From Dromiciops gliroides (lineage: Eukaryota > Chordata > Mammalia > Microbiotheria > Microbiotheriidae): DNA of 64,000 nucleotides. The notes under the pieces were generated by a model. It was not told where the DNA came from, did not search any database, and saw nothing but the letters and a program-made list of their open reading frames with translations. The position numbers were made by a program, and so were the translations under genes. Positions 22,101 to 34,260 of this stretch are shown one piece after another (position 1 is the first letter of the stretch; the number at the start of each line of letters is the position of its first letter). The stretch is taken from positions 742,626,732 through 742,690,731 of the forward strand of contig NC_057861.1 of assembly GCF_019393635.1 (NCBI RefSeq). The letters run 5' to 3'.

Positions 22101-25100
22101 ATTCAAATCCAGCCTCTGACACTTAATAGTCCTGTGACTCGGGGTAAGTCACTTTACCTCTGTCTGACTTGATTTCTTCATCTGTAAAAGGGGGATAAAG
22201 TGATGGCAGCAAATAGCACCCTGGGCCTGGAGCCCCAGTGCTAGGGGCGTGATAGATGTCAGGTATGTGCTAGCTATTATTATTGCTGTCAGTGGAGATA
22301 TCTGACCATTGCCTTGTGGCCTCAGGATCACTGGGTCCTTCCTTAGGTGTCCTGCAGCTGGACTCTCCACTAGGTCTAGTGAGCTCCTTGAATACCCCAT
22401 GCTCAGCACATACTCAGGGCTCGTGGTGTGCCCTGAGGAAATGCTTCTTCCTTAGTGGGTTCATTGAAGACACGAATGGACAGATTTATTTATTCACTGC
22501 CCACCTTAGCCATGGCTCCAGAATAGGAGAGGGTTTTTTTCCCATGTGTATTGAGATTTTGGAGATGAGGTCAGGAGATTTTATGGAGCCAAAGCCATGT
22601 AGTTAAGTGTTAACCTTGGCACTGATTTTGAAAGACTTCACCAGACACGAGTGTGCATGCACAAACACACATACACATCATATAAACGAGTTATATAAAT
22701 GTAACTCATACAATGTTTTCATGCTAGAGTTCTGAGTTTTTGTAATAAAAACAAATGGCTGTTTTCCTGTGAATTAGAACCTTTGTCTTTAAGGACAATT
22801 TGCTTCTTTGCCAAACAATTGGAGACAGATTGTGGATTGAATTTTCTTTTTCAGGGAGTACAGCAAAAGCGTCCTTCTGAGGCCCAAAGTGTAATTCTTC
22901 GACGTTATTTCTTGGAATTGACACAGAGCTTCATCATTCCATTGGTAAATTAACAAATGTAGATTGTACTGTGGGTATGTTGAAAACATACAAAAATGTC
23001 TTGGTTGGATCTCTGCTCCTTATTTCCCATACTGTTCATCTTAAGGAGAATATAATATTATTCAGTCATTGGAATTTACCTGACTTGATCTTTGTATAAT
23101 GTTTAATTGGGCATTTGAATGATTACCTACTTTGTGCACAGAACTGTGGTGCAAGGACCACAGCCTTGGTTAATGAGCATTCTGTGTGTTCCTGTTAGGC
23201 CCACCACTATGGGGCAAAGACTCTGCTCTCAGCCTCTTAGCTTTTATTGGAGCAAACTGGGGTTTCACAGGATCTCTGATTCTTCCAGCTCCATGCCATG
23301 TTTGGCTACTTCAGCTGTCTCTGTGTTGGAACCAGCCTTTTTCCTTTCCTCTGCCTTGCCTAACTGGAACTCCATATGTGACTTGCTTTGTCAACATTGT
23401 ATTTGTCATGTTGGTTAGGTTATAAGCATTAAAATAATATCTCTTTCTAAGGAAAAAATACACAGATATACACTGAAAAGTAATTTTATGAAATGGTCAA
23501 ACACTTGATTAGAAAAAAATTTATCCAAATTGGGAGAAAGGTTTTACCCCCCCAAAATAAATAAGCTTCAGTTTCAACGAGATGTCATCCCAAATTAATG
23601 ACTGATTACTAATTTAATATGACACTAAGGTATCTCACTATTAAAGGGAACCTGTGAAAGTAGGGAGATAGCCCATGGCAAGCAAACGTGGGAAATTGGG
23701 CTGTTCAAGGCTGCAGAGTCTCCCACAGTTGCTACTCACTTGATGGAATCCCTGACCTGTGTCATGCTTCCTTGTCTGCTTGGTGTCATTGAGCTATTTC
23801 TCTACATGGGTGCAGAGCCCTGGATCAAGCTCTCTGCAAGAGGGAAGCTGAGGCCCCAGAAGAGGCATTGAGCCTAGACTGTCCATTGGCATCCATGGCA
23901 CAGATCTCCTCTAGGCTTAGGGATGCCCAGCAGTGGGAAGCCTTGATGAGCCTTGCTGTCAGATCTTCTCTCTCAGGCTCAGCCTGGGATGCCAACAAGG
24001 GGCTTGCAAGCTGAACGGCTTTGTCTCCTTTGCTTTGCCAGCACCAGCATAAAGGGAATCTGGTGCAGAGCACAGCCGGGTGGGAGGGTTAGTGGGGAAG
24101 CTTTGTCTCCCATGGGTGCTGCAGGACAGGAGATCCTGGGATCCCAGGCTCCATCTTTGCTACTAGGAGCTGATTCCAGGCTGCGTGAACAGACTTATAA
24201 AAGCCACATTTTGGGGGGTTTTGTGGTTGAGAAAACTTCTTTCTTCCTTGTTCAGACCAATGCAGTCAGCACAGAGGAGCTTTTCCTTTTTTCTCTCATC
24301 AGTTCATGTTTAAATGTTGTTTCCTTTCTTTACCACTCCTTCCCCTGCCCACAAAACTGTACATCTTATTAATGCTCATGCAGATTTTATTCCTCTTCCA
24401 GATTTGTTGTGGCATTAGAGATTTATGTATTTATGGCAAAGATTGGAACGGATGTGATAGTGCTGTCCCAGGATACTGGCTTTCTGATGTCCTGAGAGGG
24501 GCCAGCTCAGAGACAAGGAGAACTGCTTTCAACCAGGGTCAACCCTTGTGTAGAGGCTTTCTGAGTGAGAGGATCTTTGGTAGCTGGAAGCTTCCTCTGT
24601 TAAATTCATGTCAGACTTAGGTGATATATATGATAGGGGCTAGGGGTGGAAACACTGCAGGGTCATGGGAAGTCAGTCTTTGATTGGAATAAGCAGGCTA
24701 CATCCATCTCTTGGATTTTCCTATAGAGTCCCTCCCTTCATTTTGGCCTTTCTTTTGGTGACGGGGAAATAGGTTCATTGTGCTCTTTGATTGTATAGGT
24801 AAGAATGGATTGTATGGAATAATTTCAGTTTACTTCACAATAAGCAGATCTGTTTAGAAGTTTGATTTGAAAATGTTGCAGAAGTAAGCCACTAATGACT
24901 AAGTCCTGATGGCAAGAATGCAGAACAAAGACATAACCCTTATAGTAACTCATGTTATTTCTGGCTTTAGGAAAGATACGTCGCAAGCTTAATGCCTTTG
25001 CAAAAGAGCATTTCTCCATGGAAGGTATGCGTATCTTCACAGAGTTCCAATTTATTTCATTGATTCCAAGCCTGTGAATTAACTTCTGTGAACACATGAA

Positions 25101-27357
25101 TTTCCAGTGCTTTAATAGCCCGTGTCCTTTTTGGTAGAGCCCGCCACAGTTGAGACAATTTCTTCCGGAAGAATTTATGAAAACGCTTGAGAAAGCAGGA
25201 CCCCAGCTGACCTCCAGATTGAAGGGTGATTGGAGAGGACTTTACAGGTCAGTTGATTCTTTCTGTGCACAGGCAGGTTAGTCACAAGGCCAAGGCTCAG
25301 AACACCAGAACGTCAAGCCCCACGCCTGTGCATAGTTCACTGAACCATATTTGGGAAAGATAAAGACATGGAGAAATAACAAAGTCAGAATGAATGTTTG
25401 ACTGTGTCTTTTTCCCCTCTCTATCTTTCTCTTTTAAGACATTTTCTAAAATCTCCCAATTTTGATGGCTGGTTCAGGACCCGAAGGAAGGAGATGACCC
25501 GGAAACTGGAAGCACTACATTTAGAAGCTCTCTGTGAAGAGGTTAGAAAACATCTTTGTAATTTCTTTTGCACATAAATACCTTTAAAAATAAAACTATG
25601 GGGCAGCTAGGTGGCAAAGTGGATAAAGCCCTGGATTCAGGAGGACCTGAGTTCAAATGTGGTTTCAGACATCTGACACTTACTAGCTTTGTGACCCTGG
25701 GCAAGTCATTTAACCCTCATTGCCCTGCAAAAAATTAAAAAATTTAAAAAAACCCCCAAAACTACAAAAGTTATGTTTTTAGGTAGAAAAATATATCCCC
25801 TTATAGATGCTTTTGAAATTCTACTTAATATGAAGAAATGCAAAATAGATAGTTCCATTCTACAAATTCCACATTTTATATGAATAGTAATTAGGTGGAT
25901 ATGTTTATCCATTTTTTTATCACTAGCTTTTTGGACTTTTTCATTTAATGAAACTTTATTGAAGACTGTTGTAAAGAAAATGTTGAAATGCAAATGTTTA
26001 GTTTCTTTTAATTTAGAAGTATCTTTGACAGAGCAGTGGACCCTAATGGTGTTTGAATAGGAAACTAAGTTGAAGGAAGCTATAATCTAAGACTCACAGG
26101 CACTGTTAATTTTTGGAAGGCAGTGTGGTTAATTGGATGTTTTAGGAACTGGGACTTCTAGTAACAGCTCTGCACTGCACCCTGGGTGTAGCCTTGATGA
26201 GGTCACTTCATCTCCTCAAGCCTCACTTTGCTCCTCTGGAAAAAAGGCTAAATTTAGTCTTGATGATCTCTGAGGTCTTTGTCAGTGGTAAGAGTTTGTG
26301 GTTCCAGGATGGTGTGTTGTACTCAAGGCTAAGAAGAGGCTAGTGGTTCTCATTAATTTAATCATTATCTGATGGTCATTGTAAATGGAAATGCCACAAA
26401 AAAGAAACTTGAAGGATGATCATGTTCTTGCTTTCATTAGTTTTGTGTTCCTGAGGATTGTTTACCCTCCTCTTGAAAAGAGATTTTCTCCTCTTAATTT
26501 ACACCACCAGCATGTGAAACTGTATGAAAAGGCTTTTATGAATGTCTTCATTTGGATTGGTATGTTTTTACAGGATTTGCTTCTCTGGATCCAGAAACAC
26601 ACTGAAGTAGAGACAGTTGACCTCGTATTAAAGCTGAAGAGTAAATTGGTACGTAGATGTGAGAATTCAACTTGGACTGACTTGTGTGAGGAATTCACCA
26701 ATGTATTATTACTCTTCATGCCAGACCTTGATACTGGATTGCTTTGTACACTCTCCATGCACAAAAGCTACTGAGAATACATGGTTGTCATTTTGAGATG
26801 AAAGACAAGGAAGTTAAGGTCAGCTTCACAAACCACTGTCCCTTTTCCTCAGCCCCAGCACTTTTGTGATTGGGTTGTTATTGAATTTGGGCTCTGGGCA
26901 GCATTAATACCATTCAACAGAGTACCTGCTGGTGGAGCTATAAATTACATGGGAAAGGCAGTTTAAAAATTTCCACATCAGACAGTTTAAAATTCTTTCA
27001 AAGAAGATTTGCTCCAAATTAAGTAATTAACTTTTAAAATTACTTTGGATTGTAAATTAATCCTTTAGATTAAGTAAGCTCTTTGAGAGCAGGGAAGGAC
27101 TTCCTTGTCTTTATCAATTGTTTATCCAGCACTTAGCACAGTGCCTGGCACATAGTAGGTGCTTACTAAATGCTTATTGGATTTAAGTAGAGACAATGAA
27201 AAGCTGCTGTATGTTCTTTATATAGTTACAGGCTCATCAAGAACACCTACCTGTGAAACCTGGCACTATGGAAAAGTTGCGGACTCACATAGATGCAATT
27301 ATTTTAGCGCTGCCAGAAGACCTGCAGGGCATATTGCTCAAAACTGGCACCGAGTGA
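16152..27357 (+). CDS. DENND6A: DENN domain-containing protein 6A, C-terminal exons (partial gene)
   Basis: DENND6A is a guanine-nucleotide exchange factor for Rab14 and acts on recycling endosomes. Nine coding exons are visible: 16152-16246, 20270-20335, 20622-20686, 22855-22944, 24971-25024, 25138-25247, 25439-25541, 26574-26648 and 27226-27357. All introns are GT-AG and the frame is unbroken, giving 262 residues. The product begins [19 protein letters not shown] and ends [11 protein letters not shown]-stop, against ...KTGMT in human. Identity to human DENND6A, recalled from memory, is very high throughout (for example [20 protein letters not shown]). The human protein is 608 residues, so about the first 345 are encoded upstream of this window. 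The visible part is the C-terminal half of the DENN module. The paralogue DENND6B is less likely because of the near-identity to 6A and the ARF4 neighbour. Confidence 0.96.
16454..16636 (+). mobile_element. tRNA-derived SINE
   Basis: Long A-rich tail with caaaa repeats. Target duplication aatagtgagca at 16443-16453 and 16637-16647. Confidence 0.9.
16690..17300 (+). mobile_element. Ancient L2/CR1-like LINE 3' region
   Basis: 'gtgacatggtcaggccc...ggaatgccactttggccactg' and 'cagttaggaggcttttgctg' match a well-known ancient LINE-like consensus of mammals. Boundaries and the exact family are uncertain. Confidence 0.4.
17384..17532 (-). mobile_element. tRNA-derived SINE
   Basis: Target duplication tgagaagattcttt at 17370-17383 and 17533-17546. 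Confidence 0.92.
17550..18235. other. DENND6A intron, nothing recognised
   Basis: AT-rich unique-looking sequence with no exon or repeat that I can name. Confidence 0.5.
18247..18406 (+). mobile_element. tRNA-derived SINE
   Basis: The head has a run of twelve G and a diverged A box. Target duplication agttctagc at 18238-18246 and 18407-18415. Confidence 0.9.
18420..19190. other. DENND6A intron, nothing recognised
   Basis: A short stretch at about 18720-18790 ('gcagtggaaaaagccatg...') looks exon-like, with an acceptor and a donor. It matches nothing in DENND6A, and the flanking exons join in frame without it. Confidence 0.4.
19195..19320 (-). mobile_element. Old MIR-type SINE
   Basis: 'gcttgcccatgtcacacagc' and 'caggatttgaacctgggatc' in MIR order. 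Confidence 0.55.
19330..20265. other. DENND6A intron, nothing recognised
   Basis: A 106-codon open frame on the - strand (19378-19698) has no recognisable features and no splice context. I do not treat it as a gene. Confidence 0.4.
20368..20564 (+). mobile_element. tRNA-derived SINE with a long (TAAA)-rich tail
   Basis: Target duplication tattgtcagg lies at 20358-20367 and 20565-20574. About 50 bp of extra tail, including (ataa) repeats and 'cagccagtcagtcatgag', lies between the A-rich end and the right duplication. It may be read-through sequence carried along with the SINE. It sits 32 bp after a DENND6A exon. Confidence 0.88.
20700..21890. other. DENND6A intron, nothing recognised
   Basis: Mostly unique-looking sequence. 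No exon or named repeat seen. Confidence 0.4.
21915..22070 (+). mobile_element. tRNA-derived SINE
   Basis: Target duplication agcaaaggacttga at 21901-21914 and 22071-22084. It landed at the edge of an older MIR-type SINE that continues at 22085. Confidence 0.93.
22085..22280 (+). mobile_element. Old MIR-type SINE
   Basis: 'aaattcaaatccagcctctg', 'gtaagtcactttacctctg' and 'ttcatctgtaaaagggggat' in order, ending 'tgctagctattattatt'. Confidence 0.65.
22945..24970. other. DENND6A intron of 2 kb, nothing recognised
   Basis: Several open frames of 80-140 codons occur (for example 23953-24372 +). None has a domain, a splice context or a match to DENND6A, so they are most likely chance frames. Confidence 0.45.
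25599..25757 (+). mobile_element. tRNA-derived SINE, internally deleted
   Basis: A few bases are missing around 'gataaagccctgg'. Target duplication aaaacta at 25592-25598 and 25758-25764. It starts 58 bp after a DENND6A exon. Confidence 0.88.
26110..26310 (+). mobile_element. Old MIR-type SINE
   Basis: A diverged order of 'tagtaacagctctgcactgc', 'gaggtcacttcatctcctca' and 'ctgaggtctttgtcag' is consistent with MIR. Boundaries approximate. Confidence 0.4.
27064..27185 (+). mobile_element. L2 LINE 3' end
   Basis: 'agctctttgagagcagggaa', then 'agcacttagcacagtgcctg' and 'gcacatagtaggtgcttac' form the classic L2 3' tail. It ends about 40 bp before the last DENND6A exon. Confidence 0.8.
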
Positions 27358-28690
27358 GGCTGCCTCCTGTGTTTCCCAGAGGAGAAGGATGATGCAACAG
27401 GGGAGCCCCTAGACACAACAAACAGATGCCCCCAAGGAAACGCAGCAGTGTGGGGGAGGAGCAATGACTCTAGTGTTTGCATTATTTTGAGGTGTGGAAG
27501 TCTGTGTGTGCAAAGGCCTTTCTGGGCTGTTCATTGTGCTTGAGAGAAGTGCTCTCGATGAGGCCTGGGAGGCTGAAGCTGGCCCAGCAAGAGCCCAGAC
27601 TGCAGTGCTGGCATTGCGGCCTTTGAACACTGGTGCTGCTGGGCTCAATCATGTCAAAACATGGGAAAACTCAGGGAGAAAAAATGTCATGGTCACACTG
27701 GCTTTATGTTTTTTAAAGGAAGGAAAAAGTCTCAAGCTGTCCTAGTATAGTTGTAACTAATTAATGCGTAATTAGTGCCTTCCTTTTTCCTACATTTTCA
27801 CAAAAGTGAGCTGCTGGTCTTGACTCACCCCTGCTGCAAAACTTACCAAGTATTTTACTGAGTAATCATTGCCTACAAATCACGGACACCTCCTTCCCAA
27901 AACATTTATTGACAGCAATGTTTTTATCGCCCTATGCTTTTTCATTCCATTATTTTCTTTGCAATTTAAAAAATTTACCAATTTCTCCAAAAATGGAAAG
28001 GTGTCTAAAACTAATCATGGATTGGAAGGAGAAGCAGTTATATTACCTTTTACCCTTTAAATGAGCCTAGCTTGGGTGCTTGTCCTCAAAGCCATCTCTC
28101 CTAACTCACAAACCTCATGGTGAAAGTATTTTTAACTAAAATATTCTTAGGAAAAGAGCATTCACAGGCCTTTTATGTTGTTGTCTTTGTATTGATTTAA
28201 CCCTGTGTCATTATTTTGTCTTTAAAAATAACCCAGCATTTTCATTTAAGTGTTTTTTTCTTCTGTTGACTGACATCAAATCCTTTTTTTGTTTTTGTCA
28301 TAACTACCTTTTGGACCACGTATCCACCATGCCAAGAAACTGTAGAAGATGGGCTGGTAAAATACCACTTGTTGGGTTTGTATTTGAAAATGAGTCTCCT
28401 GAGAAAGCCACTCAAAAATTGGCCCAGCAGTATGTGTGTAACTAGCTCTCTATCCCATCACCCTCTAGAAAACCAAATTGAGTTGCAGTCATTAGGAAAA
28501 GAGAAACTAGTAAGAGGCTGTGCTAGATAATCTAGCAAGGGTAGTTCTCTGACACTTAGGCTACTTTTTCACCAGGAGAATCCGATTACATAAACCTTTT
28601 CCTCATGGACATGGTCTCTTGGATCATACCTCAAAGTTATGAAAATATGCTCTTATTAACCTATTTTAAATAAAGAGTTTGCCTTGGATC
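27358..28690 (+). other. DENND6A: DENND6A 3' untranslated region (putative)
   Basis: The sequence after the TGA at 27355-27357 has no repeats and is AT-rich towards its end. A canonical AATAAA lies at 28669-28674 after 'ctattttaa'. A further AATAAA at 29286-29291 could be an alternative end. The 3' end cannot be fixed from sequence alone. Confidence 0.5.
28669..28674 (+). terminator. DENND6A: Candidate DENND6A poly(A) signal
   Basis: AATAAA about 1.3 kb after the stop codon, followed by a T/G-rich stretch ('gagtttgccttgg'). Confidence 0.4.
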
Positions 28691-28699
28691 AGGTGAGGT

Positions 28700-29390
28700 A
28701 TTTTGTTAGCCTACAGTTCTCCTTGGGGGAAAGGGGTAATTACTTTTGTATTATAAAGGGTTTCATATATTTCTGAGAAGCATTATTTAGGTATCAATGG
28801 TCACCATTGTATATTTTTTAAAAAGATGTATTTTAATATTCATACCGTTTATATGCAGTTTGTGACCAGAAGTTGAAATCTCATAGTGTTGTATCATGAA
28901 TGTCTTTAAAATTTACCACTAGATGATACATTATTTTGCACAGTTAAAGACTAGCCAAGTTAAAGAATGCCTCTCAGTATGGCAGTAGTTTCTTTACTTT
29001 AAATACTACACTTACCTGCAGCCTAATACATACTGACTACCATCTCATGTTGCCATAGCTTACTGCTTGTCTAAAAATTATGAGTTAGTTTGTAAAAGGA
29101 CCATGAAGTTACCAGGAAGTTGAGATTGATTTAAAGTTTTTAATTTTTCAATGATTTTCTTGTTGGCAAAACCATTGTTTAAAGTCTGAACCCCCTCACA
29201 TCTTGTGGCCACCATCACCAGCATCTGAAGAAGTCCTGGCTTTATGGCTGCTCTGGAATGTTCTGTGCCTTCTACTGACTGAGGAAATAAACAGAGGTTC
29301 TGAGGAGGAGGAATTTGTGGTCCTGGTTTGCAAGAGGATGATTAAAAGTCTTGTGTGTGAAAACGTTTTTGGAATATTGTATGTCATTTT
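28700..29390. other. Distal 3' UTR or intergenic DNA
   Basis: Unique-looking AT-rich sequence with no repeat recognised. It could belong to a longer DENND6A 3' UTR ending after the AATAAA at 29286. Confidence 0.35.
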
Positions 29391-29394
29391 GGGG

Positions 29395-29725
29395 TTAAGA
29401 AGAAAACACACATTTTTTAAGCATCTCCTATATGCCAGGCGTTGTGCTTAAGCACTTTACAAACATAAATTCATTTGATCCTTACAGGGGGGTGAGGGGA
29501 TGGGGGGAAGAAGGGAATAAACATTTATATAGTACCTCCTATATGCTAGAAGATATACTAAGCACTTCAAAAATACCTCAATTTGATGCTTATATCAACC
29601 TTGGAAGGTAGGGTTTATCCCATTTACTGTTGAAGAAACTGAGGTAGAGGTTAAGTGACTCACCCAGGGTCACATAGCTACAAAGTGTCTCAGGCCATTC
29701 TTGCACTGAGATCTTCCAGGTCCAG
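29395..29725 (-). mobile_element. Two overlapping MIR-type SINE copies
   Basis: Two successive starts of the same consensus occur. The first is 'aagcatctcctatatgccag' with 'cactttacaaacataaattc'. The second is 'tagtacctcctatatgctag', continuing to 'gaagaaactgaggtagaggt' and 'gactcacccagggtcacata'. One MIR probably inserted beside or into another. Confidence 0.6.
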
Positions 29726-30162
29726 CACCACCTCGCTACTTCTAGGTGGGTAGCCGTCTTCCACCTTCCAAGCATCTGTAACTTGTCTGTGTAGGTCCTA
29801 CCCCCGTAACACAGACTGTAGCCCTTCTGTAGCCACTCGATGCTGAGAAATGCATCACCCTGAAGCACTCAGGCTGGTGACAAGCTGCTGCAGACAGACC
29901 CTTGGTCTTCATGGCAAGATCCGACAGATGTAATCTTACTGCCCTGGCATCACCTTTGAGGAAACTGGGGTCACCTCCAGCCTGTGATGTCACAAGAATA
30001 GGACTGTATAGACTTGGTATTATTTGAGGAGGGAAAATGCTGAGCATTGAACCGTCCTTTCTGTTCCTTTTTACTTAGATTTTGTAACCAAGTGCAGTTG
30101 ATTACTTATTTGACAAATCTTTATTGAGCACCTGCAGCCCCTTCCCTAAGAGTTGATGAGCT

Positions 30163-30311
30163 TCTGGGGCAGCTAGGTGGCGCAGTGGATAGAGCACCAG
30201 CCCTGGAGTCAGGAGTACCTGAGTTCAAATCTGGCCTCAGACACAACACTTACTAGCTGTGTGACCCTGGGCAAGTCACTTAACCCCAATTGCCTCACTA
30301 AAAAAAAAAAA
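30163..30311 (+). mobile_element. tRNA-derived SINE
   Basis: Target duplication aagagttgatgagct (15 bp) at 30148-30162 and 30312-30326. One of the best-preserved copies here. Confidence 0.94.
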
Positions 30312-30464
30312 AAGAGTTGATGAGCTAGAAACATAGATAAGGCAGGTTCACAAACATCTACAATACAAGGTAGAGCAGGCATTTGGCTGTTGACCAGCTA
30401 AACTGCCTGGGAGCAGGTGGATCTCACAGAGCCGCAGTGCCCTTTCTAATTCAGTATTGCTGTG

Positions 30465-30655
30465 AGAGACAGTTTGGGGCAGTACATAGAGCATTGGACT
30501 CAGCGTCAGGAGATAGAAATTCCACCTCTGAAACTTGCTGCCTATGGGATGATGGACAAGTCACTCAGTCTCTTGAACACAGCTTCCTCTGGTATAAAAC
30601 TGGGAGAGTACCTGCCCAAGTCGCCTCATGAGCTGCCCAGGATTTGTTGAATAAA
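30465..30655 (+). mobile_element. Old SINE related to the tRNA-derived family
   Basis: 'ttggggcagtacatagagca' with 'ttggactcagcgtcaggaga' and 'gatggacaagtcactcagtc' shows a diverged version of the same plan. Confidence 0.55.
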
Positions 30656-30659
30656 TGAC

Positions 30660-31990
30660 TCACTGGACTTGGCTACAAAAATTAGTGGAGTAAGTAAAAC
30701 CGATGCCAGAGAGGTAAACATTGATGAGATAATAGGTTCATTGACATATAGTATCATCCTGTGCAAATAGCATCAAGCATCTGTTGTTTATACAGTACCG
30801 ATTCTAGAATTTCTTCCTACAACTTCTTTCAATTATTTGATTCCTTGAGATATATGAAAGAAGCTGGTATGAAGGAGAGAATCGACACTTCAAACTCATT
30901 CCAAATTTCATAGTGGTTTGATAAACAGCTTTTAAGTGAGTTCTATGTGAGTGACAAAAGCTTGGTCTTCAGTGTCGTTTCTCTGATGACTGAAGTTCAG
31001 AGGCAGAGCTTGTAGTGTTTGGGGGACCTTCTGTTTTGTTAGAGCTAATTTTGAACTGTTTGATGTTTGTCCACTCTCCAAAGGGCCATTGTGGCTGCCA
31101 CTCATCAAAAAGACTCATTTTCAATTTTCGAGGCAGCGCCAGCAGTCAGCCATCCATGTTCCTTTTCTCCTTTCGTTGGGGCAGGTTCATACACCCAGAG
31201 CTGGAAGGGACCTCAGGCAATTTAGTGCCAGGGCTTCCTAACTGGGGTCTATGAAGTTGGTTTTTCTAAAATGTTGATGACTATTTCAATCTAATTGATT
31301 TTAAATGCATTCTGTGAAGGGGAGTCCCTCGGCTTTACCACACTTCCCAAGAGGTACATGACTCAAATGAGGTTGAGAACTGTAGCAGGTAGTAAGTAGT
31401 GACCCTGGCATGGAACTTAGGGGCCCTGACTTCAAATCCAGTTCTCCCACTGGGCCCCACTGTCCCTTCCATAAAGTCAGAGATAAAGCAGCTTAATGCA
31501 GAGTCCATTTATCTGGTGGTGAAATGATCAAGTTGGGATTCTGATTCAGAACAGCATAGGGTAGTCTCTATTTGGTGCCAGTGGTATGGCAGGGGCTGAA
31601 GTGAACACATGGCTATTTTGGGGAAGATGGGAATGTTTATACTTTAAGCCATATAATAATTAGAGGCACCAAGGAGTCAATGAAAAGGCTAGGAAGAGCT
31701 GCATTCAAATCCTGCTTCTGAAACCCACAAGCTGTTACTTCAGGAACAGCCTGAGTTCTGTGCCCTTGACAAGTAGAACTCAAAGTTTCTGAGTAGGAGA
31801 CAATCCGCATTGGTAGAGGGAAGTATTTCATCAGGAGTTCCTTATCCCAATGAAATTAAATGTCCAGTGCCCAAGTAATTAGTGTAGCTATAACAATTTG
31901 ACTGTTTACATGATTTCTTGGCCTTTTTTTCCCTTTGTAAGTAAGAGCACTGTGTTGCTCACAGCATGTACTGGGGGTTTAAGTAGTGCA
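30660..31990. other. Intergenic DNA between DENND6A and ARF4
   Basis: Mostly unrecognised. Weak SINE-like traces lie at about 31380-31470 and 31660-31790. No exon-like sequence could be supported. Confidence 0.35.
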
Positions 31991-32004
31991 AGGTTGTTTT
32001 TTGT

Positions 32005-32149
32005 TTTTTGTTTTGGGCAGGGCAATTAGGATTAAGTGACTTGCCCAGGGTCACACAGCTAGTAGTGTCAAGTGTCAGAGGCCGGATTTGAATTCAGGTA
32101 CTCCTGACTCCAGGGCCAGTGCTCTATCCACTGCGCCACCTAGCTGCCC
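32005..32149 (-). mobile_element. tRNA-derived SINE
   Basis: The core and head are clear on the - strand, with a T-rich tail on the left ('ttgttttttgttttgggcag'). I could not define a target duplication. Confidence 0.85.
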
Positions 32150-32746
32150 ATCTGGTTTTCTTTATTCTGGTTTATGTATTCTATTTTACTTAGTACTCCA
32201 AAGCTTCCAGACATGGGCTTTGCTCACTGTAGTCAGCTCTTAACTCGAGTTTTAGTGTCAAAAGCCTGGGGCAAGTTTGTTTCTAATAGGCAGACCTTTT
32301 TACAGTTCGCATAGAGCTTCCAGAAAAGGCTTTATGATGCTTCCTTAATATCAGGCCTTGCTAACCAAACATTCCCCCTCTGTTCTTTGTTCATGACAGG
32401 AAAGTCTGTATGGACTCTGGACTTCATGAAAAAAGGTTTAACGGCTCCTTCCTTTTTCTGTTCATGGATATAATGTGCACATAAAATTATGACTCCTTTG
32501 CAATCGCATTTTTACTTTTTTTCTGACCAAGTTTTCCTGCCCCTCCAACCTTTGTATATAGGTTGCTTTGCCAGTAATGACTTCAGGTTACATGTTAACC
32601 ATCCTTTTTGGTTTTTAGGAATTTTATTACATGATATTTGCCAAATATCTGGCCTCTTAAGTCCCTATGTATTTTGGCAAGTAATTTGTGAAATTTAATA
32701 AAGCCAAATAAGTTTGTTTTCAACCATATGTCAAAAGTTAACAGAC

Positions 32747-32898
32747 TGGGGCAGCTAGGTGGTGTAGTGGATAAAGAACTGGCCCTGGATTCAGGAGGAC
32801 CTGAGTTCAAATCCAGCCTCAGACACTTGACACTTTCTAGCTATGTGACCCTGGGCAAGTCACTTAACCCTCATTGCACCACCAAAAAAAAAAAAAAG
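32747..32898 (+). mobile_element. tRNA-derived SINE
   Basis: Target duplication gttaacagac at 32737-32746 and 32899-32908. Confidence 0.93.
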
Positions 32899-32908
32899 GT
32901 TAACAGAC

Positions 32909-33690
32909 CGCTTGCCTAGCATAATGCCTTGTACCTAAGTGCTTGAGAAATGCTTTCTCTTTTGGATTGGATTTACTATTTCATTGATGTAGGGCACACT
33001 CTTTGGCAGTGCAGACAGCAGCCCTCCACCACCTGATAGCCCTCCACCACCTGATTCTATGCCACTCTTGTTCACCTCCTTCCAGAAATCTTCCATAAAG
33101 AATCTATGCAACCAAATAGAGGTCTTTGAGAAAGACCTCTTCTTCAATTTTGTGGGTCCCAGTAGGGCACCTGTGCTGGCCGTTTGTTGTTCCTCACTCT
33201 AGATGCATGCCGGGCCCCTCTCATTTTCCAGTCCTGTGTTTCCTGGATGAAAGGCCTAACAACACTATTTGCACATAAGTCGTTGTTGGTAATATGTTGT
33301 AGCTGTTTTGTGTCCGCTATGCATCCCTCCATTGCCCCTCAGATTATTTGGATTCTTCTATCATCTGCAACCATGCAAATTTCCAGAAGAATATCAGTGT
33401 TTAAAAAAAAAAAAAAGATGGGTTTTAGTGTCTGGAGACATTGGGATCACTTAAAGTACCATACAATATCCTTGTTCTCTTTCTCCTGTTTACATCTCGC
33501 CCCAGTTTGTGCCATGTGCTGTTTGTCCTGGAAGACGTATATAGGCTAATGGCTTGGTCCAATGTAAATCTAAGAATTTACATGTTATGATATGAACAGC
33601 AGGCATTTCTCATATAACTGGTTTACTTACATGACTGTTAGGCTGAACTTCTGATTGACCATGGATCTGGTAGAGGAAGTCCTCCAACAT
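32909..33690. other. Intergenic DNA, nothing recognised
   Basis: Contains a small direct repeat of 'agccctccaccacctga' at about 33020-33055. No gene or named repeat. Confidence 0.4.
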
Positions 33691-34260
33691 TCAGGGGCTT
33701 GGTGAATTAGTCAGATGCAGCTCTCCCTACCTACTCAATAAACTCCAGTGGCTCCCTATTGCCTCCAGGATCAAATACTAAATCCTCTGCTTGGTATTCA
33801 AAGTCCTTCATAACTGAGTCCTCTCCTCCCTTTCCAGTCCTCTTAGGCCTTACTCCTTGCCATGTACTCTCTGATCCAGTGACACTGGCTTCTTGGCTGT
33901 TCCACGAACAGAATGCTTCATGTCTTAGCTCCAGGGATTCTCTCTGGCTGTTGTCCCCCATGCCTGGAACACTCTCCTTCCTCATTGTGCACCTCCTGGC
34001 TTCTGTTTTCCTTCAAGTTCCAGCTAAAATTCCATCTTCTACAGGCAGTCTTTCCTAATTCCAATGCCTTCTCTCTCATTTCCTATTTGTCCTGTATATA
34101 GCTTGTTTCCACATATTTATTTTCATGTTGTTTCTCCCATTAGATTGCAGTCTACTTGCGGGCATGTAGTCTTTTGCCTCTTTTTGTATCCCTAGCACTT
34201 AGCATAGCACCTGACACAGTAATAGGGACTTAATAAATGTTTATTCACTGACTATCTATA
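33690..34260 (+). mobile_element. L2 LINE 3' region, about 570 bp
   Basis: The order is that of L2: 'ctccagtggctccctattgc', 'tcaaagtccttcataactga', 'cttactccttgccatgtact', 'ccatgcctggaacactctcc', 'agcacttagcatagcacctg', ending 'gggacttaataaatgtttat'. This is a long, readable copy of an ancient element. Confidence 0.88.

Noticed and set aside
23953-24372. 139-codon + strand frame in a DENND6A intron
   Set aside because: No domain, no splice context and no match to DENND6A. The flanking exons join in frame without it.
26385-26774. 129-codon + strand frame
   Set aside because: It is real coding only over 26574-26648, which is a DENND6A exon. The rest is intron read-through.
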